NCBI GenBank assembly: GCA_937927565.1
Contig: CALBDV010000418.1
Coordinates: forward strand, 1-6,448
DNA from: an uncultured Holophagales bacterium
Lineage (GTDB): Bacteria > Acidobacteriota > Thermoanaerobaculia > UBA5066
Direction of reading: 5' to 3'
DNA length: 6,448 nucleotides
The notes under the pieces are model-generated. The model did no database searches, was not told the DNA's origin, and saw only the letters and a program-made list of their open reading frames with translations. Shown piece by piece: positions 1 to 6,448 of this stretch (position 1 is the stretch's first letter; the number at the start of each line of letters is the position of its first letter). The translations under genes and the position numbers were made by a program.

Positions 1-1502
1 ACGCCGGCGTGAACGCCGTGATCCAGATCCTCGGCGACCTCGTCGTCGTCACCGGTCTCGTCTGGATCTCCGGCGGCCCCGACTCCGGGTTCACCTTCCT
101 CTACCTGGCCGTCGTCGTCTCCGGCACGCTCCTCTTCGGCAAAGGGGGCGGGCTGGTGACGGCCGGGCTCGCTTCGGTCTTCTACGCGGTGCTCCTCCAG
201 CTGATGCACACCGGGGCCCTCCCGCCACCGAGCACCGACGAGCTGCCACCGCGCATCTGGACGCGGGGACAGCTCGCGGGCAACGTCGTGACGAACGTCG
301 GCGCCTTCGCGGCGACGGCTCTCCTCGTCGCCGCCGCCTCGGAGAAGCTGCGGGACGCGCGGCTTCTCGCCGAACGCCGGCGGGAGGAGGTGACGCGCCT
401 GCAGGCCCTCCACACTTCGGTCCTCTCCTCGATGTCCTCCGGGGTCGTGACCGCGGACCCGGAAGGGAGGATCACCTTCGCCAACCCGCCCGCCTGCGAG
501 CTCCTCAGGCGGCGGCCGGAGGAGCTCATCGGCCGGCCCCTCGTCGAGACCGGGCTGATCTCGGACGAGGCCATCTGGCCGGAGGACGGCGCCGGCGGCG
601 ACGTCCTTCGCTTCGAGGGAAACCAGACTCCCCTCGGCCCCGGCGTCTACTTCGGGGTCACGGTGACGCCGCTGCGCGACGGGGACGGCCGGGTCACGGG
701 CCGGATCCTGATCTTCCAGAACCTGACCGAGCTGAAGAAGCTCGAAGGCGAGGTCCGGCTCAAGGAGAAGCTCGCCGCGGTCGGCGAGCTGGCCGCCGCC
801 ATCGCGCACGAGATCCGCAACCCGCTCGCCTCGATCTCCGGCTCCGTCCAGGTCCTCTCCGGCACCGCTCCTCCCGGCTCCTCGGAGCGGCGCCTGATGG
901 AGATCGTCGTCCAGGAGTCGCACCGCCTCTCGTCGATCCTCGAGGACTTCCTCAAGTACGTCCGCCCCCGCGAGCAGGCGATCGAGACGATCGACGCGGC
1001 CGCCGCGCTTCGCGACGTCGTGACGCTCCTGGCGCACAGCGACGAGCTCTCGGCGCGACACCGCGTCACGCTCGACCTCGAGCCGGAGTCGGTCCTCCTC
1101 CGGGCCGACCCGGGGCAGCTGAGGCAGGTCTTCTGGAATCTCCTCAGAAACGCCGTCGCGGCCATGCCGGAGGGCGGCGCGCTCGCCCTTGCGTCCCGTG
1201 TCACGGACGGCTTCTGGAGCGTGACGGTCGCCGACGAGGGCCGGGGAATGCGGCGCGAGGAACAGGACCGCCTTTTCACGCCGTTCGCCCACACCGTCCC
1301 GGGCGGCACGGGCCTGGGACTGGCCATCGTGTACCGTATCGTCGAGGAGCACGGAGGAAGAATCCGCGTGAAGAGCGCACCCGGAGAAGGCACGGCGATC
1401 ACGCTCTCCCTTCCGCTCGCGGGCCCCTCCCGCAGCGGCGTTGCCGACCGTGAGCTGGCGGGTCGCGGCCCGATCGCGCCCGGGGACGAGTTCCGCTCGT
1501 GA
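1..1502 (+). CDS. pilS: PilS-type membrane sensor histidine kinase (5' partial)
   Basis: Sensor kinase that should autophosphorylate on a histidine and pass the phosphate to the adjacent PilR-type regulator. The frame is open to the left edge, so the GTG at 9 is unlikely to be the true start. Numbering below counts from that GTG. About four hydrophobic segments lie in residues 1-115, matching the last part of the six-helix membrane region of PilS, including a PilS-like GG-x-DS-x-F-x-FLYL stretch. A PAS domain follows (about 131-240), then the DHp helix with the H-box HEIRNP (phospho-acceptor H267). The ATPase domain shows the N-box (N377, N381), G1 (DEGRG, 409-413), F-box (LFTPF, 422-426) and G2 (GGTGLGL, 432-438), so all catalytic boxes are intact. 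The stop overlaps the next start by 4 bp. Histidine kinase is certain; the PilS name rests on the membrane segment and the PilR partner. Other NtrB-like kinases are the alternative. Confidence 0.88.
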   Translation, partial: AGVNAVIQILGDLVVVTGLVWISGGPDSGFTFLYLAVVVSGTLLFGKGGGLVTAGLASVFYAVLLQLMHTGALPPPSTDELPPRIWTRGQLAGNVVTNVGAFAATALLVAAASEKLRDARLLAERRREEVTRLQALHTSVLSSMSSGVVTADPEGRITFANPPACELLRRRPEELIGRPLVETGLISDEAIWPEDGAGGDVLRFEGNQTPLGPGVYFGVTVTPLRDGDGRVTGRILIFQNLTELKKLEGEVRLKEKLAAVGELAAAIAHEIRNPLASISGSVQVLSGTAPPGSSERRLMEIVVQESHRLSSILEDFLKYVRPREQAIETIDAAAALRDVVTLLAHSDELSARHRVTLDLEPESVLLRADPGQLRQVFWNLLRNAVAAMPEGGALALASRVTDGFWSVTVADEGRGMRREEQDRLFTPFAHTVPGGTGLGLAIVYRIVEEHGGRIRVKSAPGEGTAITLSLPLAGPSRSGVADRELAGRGPIAPGDEFRS

Positions 1503-2953
1503 CGGTCGACTCGCGGCGGCCCGCGGGCCCACGGATCCTCCTCATCGACGACGAGCCCGGCATCACGGGAATGCTCTCGATCGTCTTCGAGAAGGAGGGG
1601 TACGTCGTCCGGACCGCCGGGACCTGCGCCGAAGGGATGAAACTCGTGGAGGAGACCGCTCCCGATCTCGTCCTGACGGACCTGAAGATGCCCGACGGAA
1701 CGGGATTCGACGTTCTCCGGAAGACCCGCGAGACGAACGCCGAGACGCCCGTGGTCATGATCACGGCCTACACCTCGACGAAGACGGCCATCGAGGCGCT
1801 GAAGGCAGGCGCGTACGACTACATCTCCAAGCCCTTCGACGTGGAAGAGCTCAAGCACGTCGTCGGGAAGGCGCTCGAGAGGAAGCGGCTCTCCGACGAG
1901 AACCTCATCCTGAAGAGCCGGATCGAAGAGCGCCCCGCTCTCGGGACGCTCATCGGGGTCTCGCGCCGGATGCGCACCGTTTTCGACCTGATCGAGCGGA
2001 TCGGCCGGACGACCTCCACCGTCCTGATCACGGGCGAGTCGGGCACCGGCAAGGAGCTCATCGCGAGGGCGATCCACCGGAGCTCACCCCGCGCCGCGCG
2101 CACCTTCGTCTCCATCAACTGCGGGGCGCTTCCCGAGAACCTCCTCGAGTCGGAGCTCTTCGGACACGAGAAGGGGGCCTTCACCGGTGCCGTGAAGGAG
2201 AAGAAGGGGCTGTTCCAGGAAGCCGAAGGGGGAACCCTGTTCCTGGACGAGATCGGCGAGACCTCCGTGCCGATGCAGGTGAAGCTGCTTCGGGCGCTCC
2301 AGGAGCGGGTCGTCCGCCGCGTCGGCGGAAACGTCGAGGAGCCCGTGGACGTCAGGATCATCTGCGCCACGAACAAGGACCTCGAACGAAAGGTCGCCGA
2401 GAAGACCTTCCGGGAGGATTTCTACTACCGGATCGCCGTCATCCCGCTCCCGATCCCCCCCCTGCGCGAGCGGCGGGAGGACATCTCCCTCCTCGTCCGT
2501 CACTTCCTGAGGTCGGTTTCGACGGACCAGGGAATCCCGGAGAAGAAGATCTCGACCGAGGCGATGCGCGTCCTGGAGGCCCACGCGTGGCCGGGAAACG
2601 TCCGCGAGCTCGAGAACCTGATCGAGCGGACGGTCGCCCTCGAGCCCGGTCCCATCATCACGACCGCTTCCCTGCCCGAGAGCTTCCTGCGGCCCGCAGG
2701 CACCCCGCCCGAGCCGTTCCAGAGCCCCTTCGACCTTCCGCTCGAGAACTTCAGCCTCGAGGCGTACCTCGAGTGGATCGGGAAACGGCTGATGCAGCAG
2801 GCGCTCGAACGGGCGAACGGCGTGAGGAAGGACGCGGCCAAGCTCGTCGGGATGTCGGAACGCTCGTTCCGCTACTACGCCAAGAAGTACGCCCTCGGAC
2901 AGGACGAGGAGGAGCTCTTTGACGAGCCCGGGCCGCCCCTGGAGGACGCCTGA
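1499..2953 (+). CDS. pilR: PilR-type sigma-54-dependent response regulator
   Basis: Cytoplasmic NtrC-family transcription activator, 484 aa and full length for the family. The receiver domain (about 12-125) has the acidic pair D17/D18, phospho-acceptor D61, T89 and K111. The AAA+ domain (about 150-385) has Walker A GESGTGKE (179-186), the sigma-54 contact loop GAFTGA (226-231), Walker B LFLDE (D250, E251), the FREDFYYR segment (304-311) and the WPGNVREL sensor II motif (364-371). The C-terminal Fis-type helix-turn-helix spans about 431-465 and ends in SFRYYAKKY, a PilR-like recognition helix. All residues for phosphorylation, ATP use and sigma-54 contact are present. The GTG start at 1499 overlaps the kinase stop as GTGA, implying translational coupling. 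In characterised species PilR activates pilin transcription from a -24/-12 promoter; no such target site is visible here. The regulator class is certain; the target is inferred. Confidence 0.92.
   Translation: MTVDSRRPAGPRILLIDDEPGITGMLSIVFEKEGYVVRTAGTCAEGMKLVEETAPDLVLTDLKMPDGTGFDVLRKTRETNAETPVVMITAYTSTKTAIEALKAGAYDYISKPFDVEELKHVVGKALERKRLSDENLILKSRIEERPALGTLIGVSRRMRTVFDLIERIGRTTSTVLITGESGTGKELIARAIHRSSPRAARTFVSINCGALPENLLESELFGHEKGAFTGAVKEKKGLFQEAEGGTLFLDEIGETSVPMQVKLLRALQERVVRRVGGNVEEPVDVRIICATNKDLERKVAEKTFREDFYYRIAVIPLPIPPLRERREDISLLVRHFLRSVSTDQGIPEKKISTEAMRVLEAHAWPGNVRELENLIERTVALEPGPIITTASLPESFLRPAGTPPEPFQSPFDLPLENFSLEAYLEWIGKRLMQQALERANGVRKDAAKLVGMSERSFRYYAKKYALGQDEEELFDEPGPPLEDA
2941..2945 (+). 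promoter_or_regulatory. Ribosome binding site for the DUF192 lipoprotein
   Basis: GGAGG lies 9 nt upstream of the ATG at 2955, inside the last codons of the PilR gene. It supports that ATG over a possible in-frame TTG at 2919, which would place extra charged residues ahead of the signal peptide. Confidence 0.7.
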
Positions 2954-2954
2954 A

Positions 2955-3428
2955 ATGTACCGTGGAGCCGTCCTGGCGGCGATCTTCCTGGCGGCGTGCA
3001 GCGGCGGGCGAGGCGCGACCCCGTCGACCTCTCGGACGCCGCCCACGAGCGGCCCGCGCGTCGTTCTCCCCTCGGGCGCCGTGTTCGCCCTGGAGGTCGC
3101 ACGGACCCCGGAGCAGGTCGCGCAGGGGCTGATGTTCCGGGAATCCCTCGCCCCGTCGACCGGAATGGTCTTCCTCTTCGACGCGCCCGAGCCGCGCTCC
3201 TTCTGGATGAAGAACTGCCACTTCGCGCTCGACATGGTCTTCGCCCTGAAGAACGGGACCATCGTCGACGTCCTCGAGGGCGTCCCGCCGTGCGCGGCCG
3301 ACCCCTGCCCGAGCTACCCTTCCCGGGCCCCGGCCGACACCGTCGTCGAGCTGACTGCTGGGGAAGCGAAGCGCCACGGGGTCGTCCCCGGAGCGCGCCT
3401 CTCTTTCCTCAGCGTCCCGGAGCGCTGA
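2955..3428 (+). CDS. DUF192 family lipoprotein
   Basis: 157-aa small exported protein of the DUF192 (COG1430) family, whose biochemical function is not established. The ATG at 2955 is 1 nt after the PilR stop and has a good GGAGG. The N-terminus is a lipoprotein signal with lipobox L12-A13-A14-C15, so the mature protein should be lipid-anchored outside the inner membrane. A Pro/Ser/Thr-rich linker (about 20-34) leads into the DUF192 domain (about 36-154). Family hallmarks are visible: GLMFR (58-62), GMVFLF (70-75), FWMKN (83-87) followed by LD (92-93), PPC and CPSY with cysteines C113 and C118, and a C-terminal AG-x(5)-G-x(3)-G block. C88 follows WMKN where many homologues have Thr. Its place behind pilSR suggests co-transcription, not necessarily a shared function. 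The 3' end overlaps the convergent propeller gene by 20 bp. Confidence 0.88.
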   Translation: MYRGAVLAAIFLAACSGGRGATPSTSRTPPTSGPRVVLPSGAVFALEVARTPEQVAQGLMFRESLAPSTGMVFLFDAPEPRSFWMKNCHFALDMVFALKNGTIVDVLEGVPPCAADPCPSYPSRAPADTVVELTAGEAKRHGVVPGARLSFLSVPER

Positions 3429-3429
3429 G
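3408..3429. repeat. Inverted repeat spanning the convergent stop codons
   Basis: CTCAGCG (3408-3414) and CGCTGAG (3423-3429) form a perfect 7-bp inverted repeat around an 8-nt loop. It covers the 20-bp tail-to-tail overlap of the two convergent genes, and each arm carries one of the two stop codons. Neither strand has a run of T after the stem, so it is not a textbook intrinsic terminator. It could protect mRNA ends, act as a weak bidirectional terminator, or be coincidental. The structure is seen directly; the role is a guess. Confidence 0.45.
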
Positions 3430-5265
3430 CTCCCCGCCCGACGAGACGCCGCCCGGGGGCGCCGGAACGAAACGGAAGAGCCCGCGCCCGATCGTGGCGA
3501 GGTAGAGCCCCTCCGCGCGTCGGGGATCGCCTGCCCAGCCCGCGACGAAGAGGCCCCGCTCGGGGAGCGCGAGAACGACGTCGGAACCGCCGTCCGCCGC
3601 CCGGTAGAGGAGCCGTCCCCTCTCGGCCTCGACGTCGACGCCGATCGGCTCGGGCGGACGATACGCGGAAACGCGTGGCCGGCCGAAGCCCCCGGTCAGA
3701 GCGCGACCGGACCCGCGCAGTGCCTCCAGGCCGAAGTCGCGACCGTTCCACCACAGGATCCTCCCCGAGGAACGGACGGCGAGCGCCTCGGTTCGGGACC
3801 CGGGGGCGCGACTCCAGAGAACCGCATCGACCCTCGTCCTCAGCGTGCCGACGCGTGCCCACGAGCCCCCACCGTCACGCGACTCGAATGCGCCCGCATT
3901 GGTCGCCGCGAAGAGCCGGCCGGCGCCGGAGGCCAGGCCGAGGATCGGCACGTCGAGGACCCGCCCGAACGGCTGGCCCGGCGCCCGCGCGAGCCAGAGT
4001 CCGTCGGGGGTACCGGCGAGGAGCCTTTCCCCGCTCGCCATGAGTGCGCGGACCGTGGCGACCGGAGAGCTCGCGAGCCGCTTCGCCTCCCCTGTCGCAG
4101 GATCGAGCGCCCAGAGACCTCCGCTCCCTCCGTCCGCGGCCCGGGCGACGACGACGGTTCCCGAAGCGGTGACGGCCACGGCCGGGACCCGCGCCTCCGA
4201 GAGGCCCGCGTTCGACTCGACGAGGGTCACGCCGCCGTCCTCGCTCCTCAGGATTCCCTCCGCCTCCGTCGCCACGAGGAGAACGGCGGGATTCGAGGGG
4301 TCGAAGAGCAGCCCGTTGACGACCGTCATCTCCCGCGAGATGCGACGGAAGCTCCTGCCTTCGTCCTGGCTCTCGAAGAGTCCGCCCGTCGTCCCGGCCA
4401 GGACCCGGGAAGGGTTGCGCGGGTCGCGCACCACGACCTGCGTCCGCCGGTCGGCGAGGCCGTCCTTGTAGCGCTTCCAGGTCGCGGCCCCGTCCGTCGT
4501 CCGGTAGACCCAGCCGCACGTGGCCGCCCAGATGTCGCCGGGGTCCGTCTGCGAGAAATCGAGATGGAAGACCTGCGTATCCTCGACCATTCCACCGGCG
4601 ATCCTCTTCCACGAGCGGCCGAGGTCCGTCGACCGGAAAGGATGACGGTACGAACCCGTGTAGAGGACGCCGGGCTTCAGCGGGTGGAAAGCGAGGAACG
4701 ACAGGCCGCTTCCCGGGTCGAGGGGGGGCTTCGATGGACGCCACGTGACGCCGCCGTCCTCCGAAACCTCGAGGCCGGTATCGCCCCCGACGGCGACGAT
4801 CTTTCGGCCCTTCAGGACCGCCACGGCGACGACGCGCGCCTCCGACCGTTCCTCCCAGCGCCTCACCACGGCCCACGAGCGCGCTCCGTCGTCGGACCGG
4901 ACGAGGAGGCCGCCCTTCACGACGCCGGTCAGCCCGGCCCAGAGGGTCCCGGTGCGCTGTGGATCCGTGACGAGCGAGGTGACCGAATAGCCCGGGAAGG
5001 GCGCTCCCCCCGGAGGCGAGCTCCAGCTCCGGCCGCCGTCGGTCGACCTGTAGACGCCCCCGAGAGCGGTGCCCGCGAAGAAGAGTCCAGGAGCGCGCGG
5101 CTCGGCCGCGAGCGACTTCACCTCGGCGCCCGGCAGCGGGTAGCGGAGCCACACCCCTCCAGGCGAGGGGTCCGGCGGGCCCACGGCGGCCCGAAGCGGC
5201 AAGGCGATGGCGACCAGTGCGGCAGCCAGGAGCGCCGCGAGTGTGTCAGCCCGCCGTTTTCGCAT
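3409..5265 (-). CDS. Exported Asp-box (BNR/VPS10-like) beta-propeller protein
   Basis: 618-aa secreted or periplasmic protein of unknown substrate, built from sialidase-type Asp-boxes (S/T-x-D-x-G-x-S/T-W). The ATG at 5265 opens a clear signal peptide (MRKRR, then an Ala/Leu-rich core to about residue 27), so the longer in-frame extension to 5403 is rejected. Asp-boxes occur at about 74-81, 124-131, 168-175, 212-219, 256-263, 299-306 (F for W), 341-348 (L for W) and 462-469. The first seven are 42-50 residues apart, the size of one propeller blade. The second half has degenerate blades and ends with GLYLATIGRGLFRF. No glycosidase active-site set is recognisable, so enzyme activity is not claimed. 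Relatives include Ycf48/HCF136-like and sortilin-like propellers, usually binding or assembly factors. The start overlaps the FmdB-like gene by 20 bp, with only a G-run 2 nt upstream as a possible ribosome site, so translational coupling is likely. Confidence 0.85.
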   Translation of the reverse strand: MRKRRADTLAALLAAALVAIALPLRAAVGPPDPSPGGVWLRYPLPGAEVKSLAAEPRAPGLFFAGTALGGVYRSTDGGRSWSSPPGGAPFPGYSVTSLVTDPQRTGTLWAGLTGVVKGGLLVRSDDGARSWAVVRRWEERSEARVVAVAVLKGRKIVAVGGDTGLEVSEDGGVTWRPSKPPLDPGSGLSFLAFHPLKPGVLYTGSYRHPFRSTDLGRSWKRIAGGMVEDTQVFHLDFSQTDPGDIWAATCGWVYRTTDGAATWKRYKDGLADRRTQVVVRDPRNPSRVLAGTTGGLFESQDEGRSFRRISREMTVVNGLLFDPSNPAVLLVATEAEGILRSEDGGVTLVESNAGLSEARVPAVAVTASGTVVVARAADGGSGGLWALDPATGEAKRLASSPVATVRALMASGERLLAGTPDGLWLARAPGQPFGRVLDVPILGLASGAGRLFAATNAGAFESRDGGGSWARVGTLRTRVDAVLWSRAPGSRTEALAVRSSGRILWWNGRDFGLEALRGSGRALTGGFGRPRVSAYRPPEPIGVDVEAERGRLLYRAADGGSDVVLALPERGLFVAGWAGDPRRAEGLYLATIGRGLFRFVPAPPGGVSSGGELSAPGR

Positions 5266-5653
5266 CGCCCCCCGAACCAGCCTTGGTGCCGCCGGCCGTT
5301 CCGGATTTCTCGCCGGAGGACTTCGCCTCACCGGAGGACTTTCCCTCGCCGGAGGACTTCCCTTCGCCGGAGGATTTCGCTTCGCTCCCGACCTTCGCAT
5401 CACCGGAGGGCTTGGCCTCCGCCGCCGCGCTCGCGGCGTCGTTGCCCTTGGCGCCCGGGTTCGCCGCGCTCCCCGACCTCCCGTAGTCGGTGAGGTAGAA
5501 ACCCGACCCCTTGAACTGGACCGCCGGGGCCGACAGGAGCTTCTTCAGCGGACCGCCGCACGTCTCGCAGATCGTCGGAAGGGGGTCCGAGAAGAGCAGG
5601 ATCGTCTCCGTCTCGTGTCCGCACGACTCGCACCGGAATTCGTAGAGAGGCAT
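5246..5653 (-). CDS. FmdB-family zinc-ribbon protein with repetitive tail
   Basis: 135-aa protein. The ATG at 5653 gives the classic FmdB-family opening MPLYEFRC; in-frame codons extend to 5698 but would overlap the DUF4388 gene and lack the family start. The zinc ribbon uses two CxxC pairs, C8/C11 and C29/C32, and ends with the family-typical SGFYLTDYG (50-58). Small proteins of this family are putative regulators named after FmdB of the formamidase/acetamidase system; their molecular role is mostly unknown. The conserved part ends near residue 58. The remaining 77 residues are an Ala/Gly/Ser/Lys/Glu-rich, probably disordered tail containing six hexapeptide repeats (80-115, consensus A/G-K-S-S-G-E). 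GGAAGG at 5665-5670 lies 11 nt upstream. The gene follows the DUF4388 gene by 19 nt and overlaps the propeller gene, suggesting an operon. Confidence 0.87.
   Translation of the reverse strand: MPLYEFRCESCGHETETILLFSDPLPTICETCGGPLKKLLSAPAVQFKGSGFYLTDYGRSGSAANPGAKGNDAASAAAEAKPSGDAKVGSEAKSSGEGKSSGEGKSSGEAKSSGEKSGTAGGTKAGSGGDAKTAG
5309..5416 (-). repeat. In-frame 18-bp tandem repeat, six units
   Basis: Six consecutive 18-bp units lie in the 3' half of the FmdB-like gene. On the + strand the core is close to CGCCGGAGGACTTC, starting near 5311, 5329, 5347, 5365, 5383 and 5401. Four units are nearly identical. The fifth (5379-5396) is the most diverged, and the sixth has small changes. Each unit encodes one hexapeptide (A/G-K-S-S-G-E), so gain or loss of units would keep the reading frame. 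Confidence 0.85.
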
Positions 5654-5664
5654 TGGGGGCTCGA

Positions 5665-5670
5665 CCTTCC
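5665..5670 (-). promoter_or_regulatory. Ribosome binding site for the FmdB-like gene
   Basis: On the - strand GGAAGG lies in the 19-nt gap between the DUF4388 stop and the ATG at 5653, 11 nt upstream of that ATG. The spacing is slightly long, but it supports the MPLYEFRC start. Confidence 0.5.
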
Positions 5671-5672
5671 TT

Positions 5673-6448
5673 TTACGTCGGCGGGGCGTAGCCGCCACCG
5701 CTCGTGCTCCACTGGATCTTCTTCACGGATGTCCGGCTCGTCACGTCTCGCCGGCTGATCAGCCTCAGGACGAAAAACGCGTACAGGAGCTTCGCGTTGT
5801 GCCCCGCGTCGGCCGGGCCGAAACCGACGAGCTCCCTCAGCGTCTTCGTGCCGTCGACGTGCTGGAGAAGCCGGATCTCGGCCGCGTCGAGGGCCACGTC
5901 ACCGATCTCCGAGGCGTTGTAGCAGGGATCGAAGACCGTCCAGGACGGGCCGAGGAGGGCGACGAGGCGCCGCGCGTCGCGAACCGCCTTGACGCCCGCG
6001 ACGATCGCCTGACGCGTCGGGATCTCCAGCTGGATGATCTCGTCGGTGCGGAAGTGTCCGACGGCGAAAGTGACCGACCCCTCCTCCCAGTCGAAGACGG
6101 AGTAGAGGATGTCTCGGACCTGTCGCATGACGGACTCGGTGAGCGCTTCCTGCGTCAGGAGGCCCATGTCGACCAGGACCGCCCCGTGCCGGCGGGTCTC
6201 CTCGGCGGCGCGCGCCTCGACGAGCCGCTTCACCGACTCGTCGAACTGCTCCCGCGTGAGCACCCCGGCCCGGAGGAGGACGTTGCCGAGGGACTCTTCC
6301 CGGTCGCTGGAGGTGGCGAAGATGACGTCGCCGTTCCAGAGGTAGATCTTCTTCTCCACCTCGCCCCGGCGCACGACCAGCACGCCGGGCACACGGTAGT
6401 GGTGCACCGTCTGGAGGACCTCGGGAAGCGGGGTTTTCGAGAGGTCGC
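5673..6448 (-). CDS. DUF4388 (PATAN) domain protein (5' partial)
   Basis: Visible part is 257 aa. The frame stays open to the right edge, and the residues before the GTG at 6407 read DLSKTPLPEVLQTVHH, which matches the conserved opening of DUF4388 domains (LS-x-TPLPELLQ-x-LH). That GTG is therefore internal and the true start lies outside. The domain continues with GVLVVRRG, a KKIYLWNGDVIFATS strand pair, and two helical motifs, LGNVLLRAGVLT and LVDMGLLT, which resemble the GspE/PilB N-terminal pattern, then VFDWEEGSVTF. The last 70 or so residues (LDAAEIRLLQHVDGTKTLREL onward) look like a winged-helix-type module often found after DUF4388. No catalytic motif is seen. It is probably a cytoplasmic protein-interaction module; related PATAN proteins act in T4P motility signalling. 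It is the first visible gene of the leftward block, ending 19 nt before the FmdB-like start. Confidence 0.82.
   Translation of the reverse strand, partial: DLSKTPLPEVLQTVHHYRVPGVLVVRRGEVEKKIYLWNGDVIFATSSDREESLGNVLLRAGVLTREQFDESVKRLVEARAAEETRRHGAVLVDMGLLTQEALTESVMRQVRDILYSVFDWEEGSVTFAVGHFRTDEIIQLEIPTRQAIVAGVKAVRDARRLVALLGPSWTVFDPCYNASEIGDVALDAAEIRLLQHVDGTKTLRELVGFGPADAGHNAKLLYAFFVLRLISRRDVTSRTSVKKIQWSTSGGGYAPPT

Noticed and set aside
9..11. GTG as the start of the PilS gene
   Set aside because: The frame is open to the left edge, and PilS proteins normally have six membrane helices while only about four are visible here.
647..2077. Long open frame on the - strand opposite the kinase and regulator genes
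   Set aside because: It is antisense to two clearly conserved proteins. Its product is low-complexity Arg/Ser/Gly/Asp-rich with no recognisable domain, as expected for shadow frames in GC-rich DNA.
1441..2922. 493-codon open frame on the + strand overlapping almost all of pilR
   Set aside because: It is a same-strand shadow in another frame with an Arg/Pro/Gly-rich product and no motif. The pilR frame carries every family motif.
2941..3000. A sigma-54 (-24/-12) promoter that PilR could use within the window
   Set aside because: I scanned by eye for TGGC-N(7-8)-TTGC-like sites near gene starts and found only partial TGGCG-type matches without the second half.
2084..3262. 392-codon open frame on the - strand opposite pilR and the DUF192 gene
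   Set aside because: The product is rich in Arg, Gly, Asp and Leu with no domain, and it lies opposite well-supported genes.
3875..5152. 425-codon alternative frame on the - strand within the propeller gene
   Set aside because: The Arg/Gly/Pro-rich product has no Asp-boxes or signal peptide. The chosen frame has both.
5217..5486. + strand open frame with SPEDF-type repeats, with GGAGG motifs that look like ribosome sites
   Set aside because: It is the antisense translation of the FmdB tail repeats. The repetition comes from the 18-bp array, and no independent gene evidence exists.
6405..6407. GTG as the start of the DUF4388 gene
   Set aside because: Codons upstream of it to the window edge encode the conserved beginning of the DUF4388 domain, so the GTG is internal.

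Overview
The window reads as an ordinary, tightly packed chromosomal segment of a GC-rich, Gram-negative-type bacterium. The clues are strong G/C preference at third codon positions, a lipoprotein signal, a type IV pilus (T4P) style two-component system and a DUF4388 protein. That combination is common in Acidobacteriota and in Myxococcota/deltaproteobacterial lineages. This placement is an inference; no rRNA or other strong taxonomic marker is present.

Layout: two convergent gene blocks of three genes each. On the + strand (1-3428) are a PilS-type membrane histidine kinase (5' end outside the window), a complete PilR-type sigma-54 response regulator, and a small DUF192 lipoprotein. These are joined by a 4-bp GTGA overlap and a 1-nt gap, so they look like one transcription unit. 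On the - strand (6448-3409, read right to left) are a DUF4388 (PATAN) protein with its N-terminus outside the window, an FmdB-type zinc-ribbon protein with a repetitive hydrophilic tail, and a large exported Asp-box (BNR) beta-propeller protein. Spacings there are 19 nt and a 20-bp overlap, again operon-like.

The two blocks meet tail to tail with a 20-bp overlap of coding sequence at 3409-3428. The overlap sits inside a short inverted repeat that contains both stop codons. No intergenic stretch exceeds 20 bases, and both promoters must lie outside the window.

How the genes may work together: PilS and PilR should form a phosphorelay that activates sigma-54 promoters, typically those for pilin genes. 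DUF4388/PATAN domains have been tied to T4P-driven motility in other bacteria, so the opposite block may share the pilus theme, but the sequence does not prove this. I found no mobile element, CRISPR array, RNA gene or recognisable defence system. The most unusual items are the in-frame 18-bp repeat array in the FmdB-like gene, the stop-codon-containing inverted repeat, and the regular Asp-box spacing of the propeller protein.
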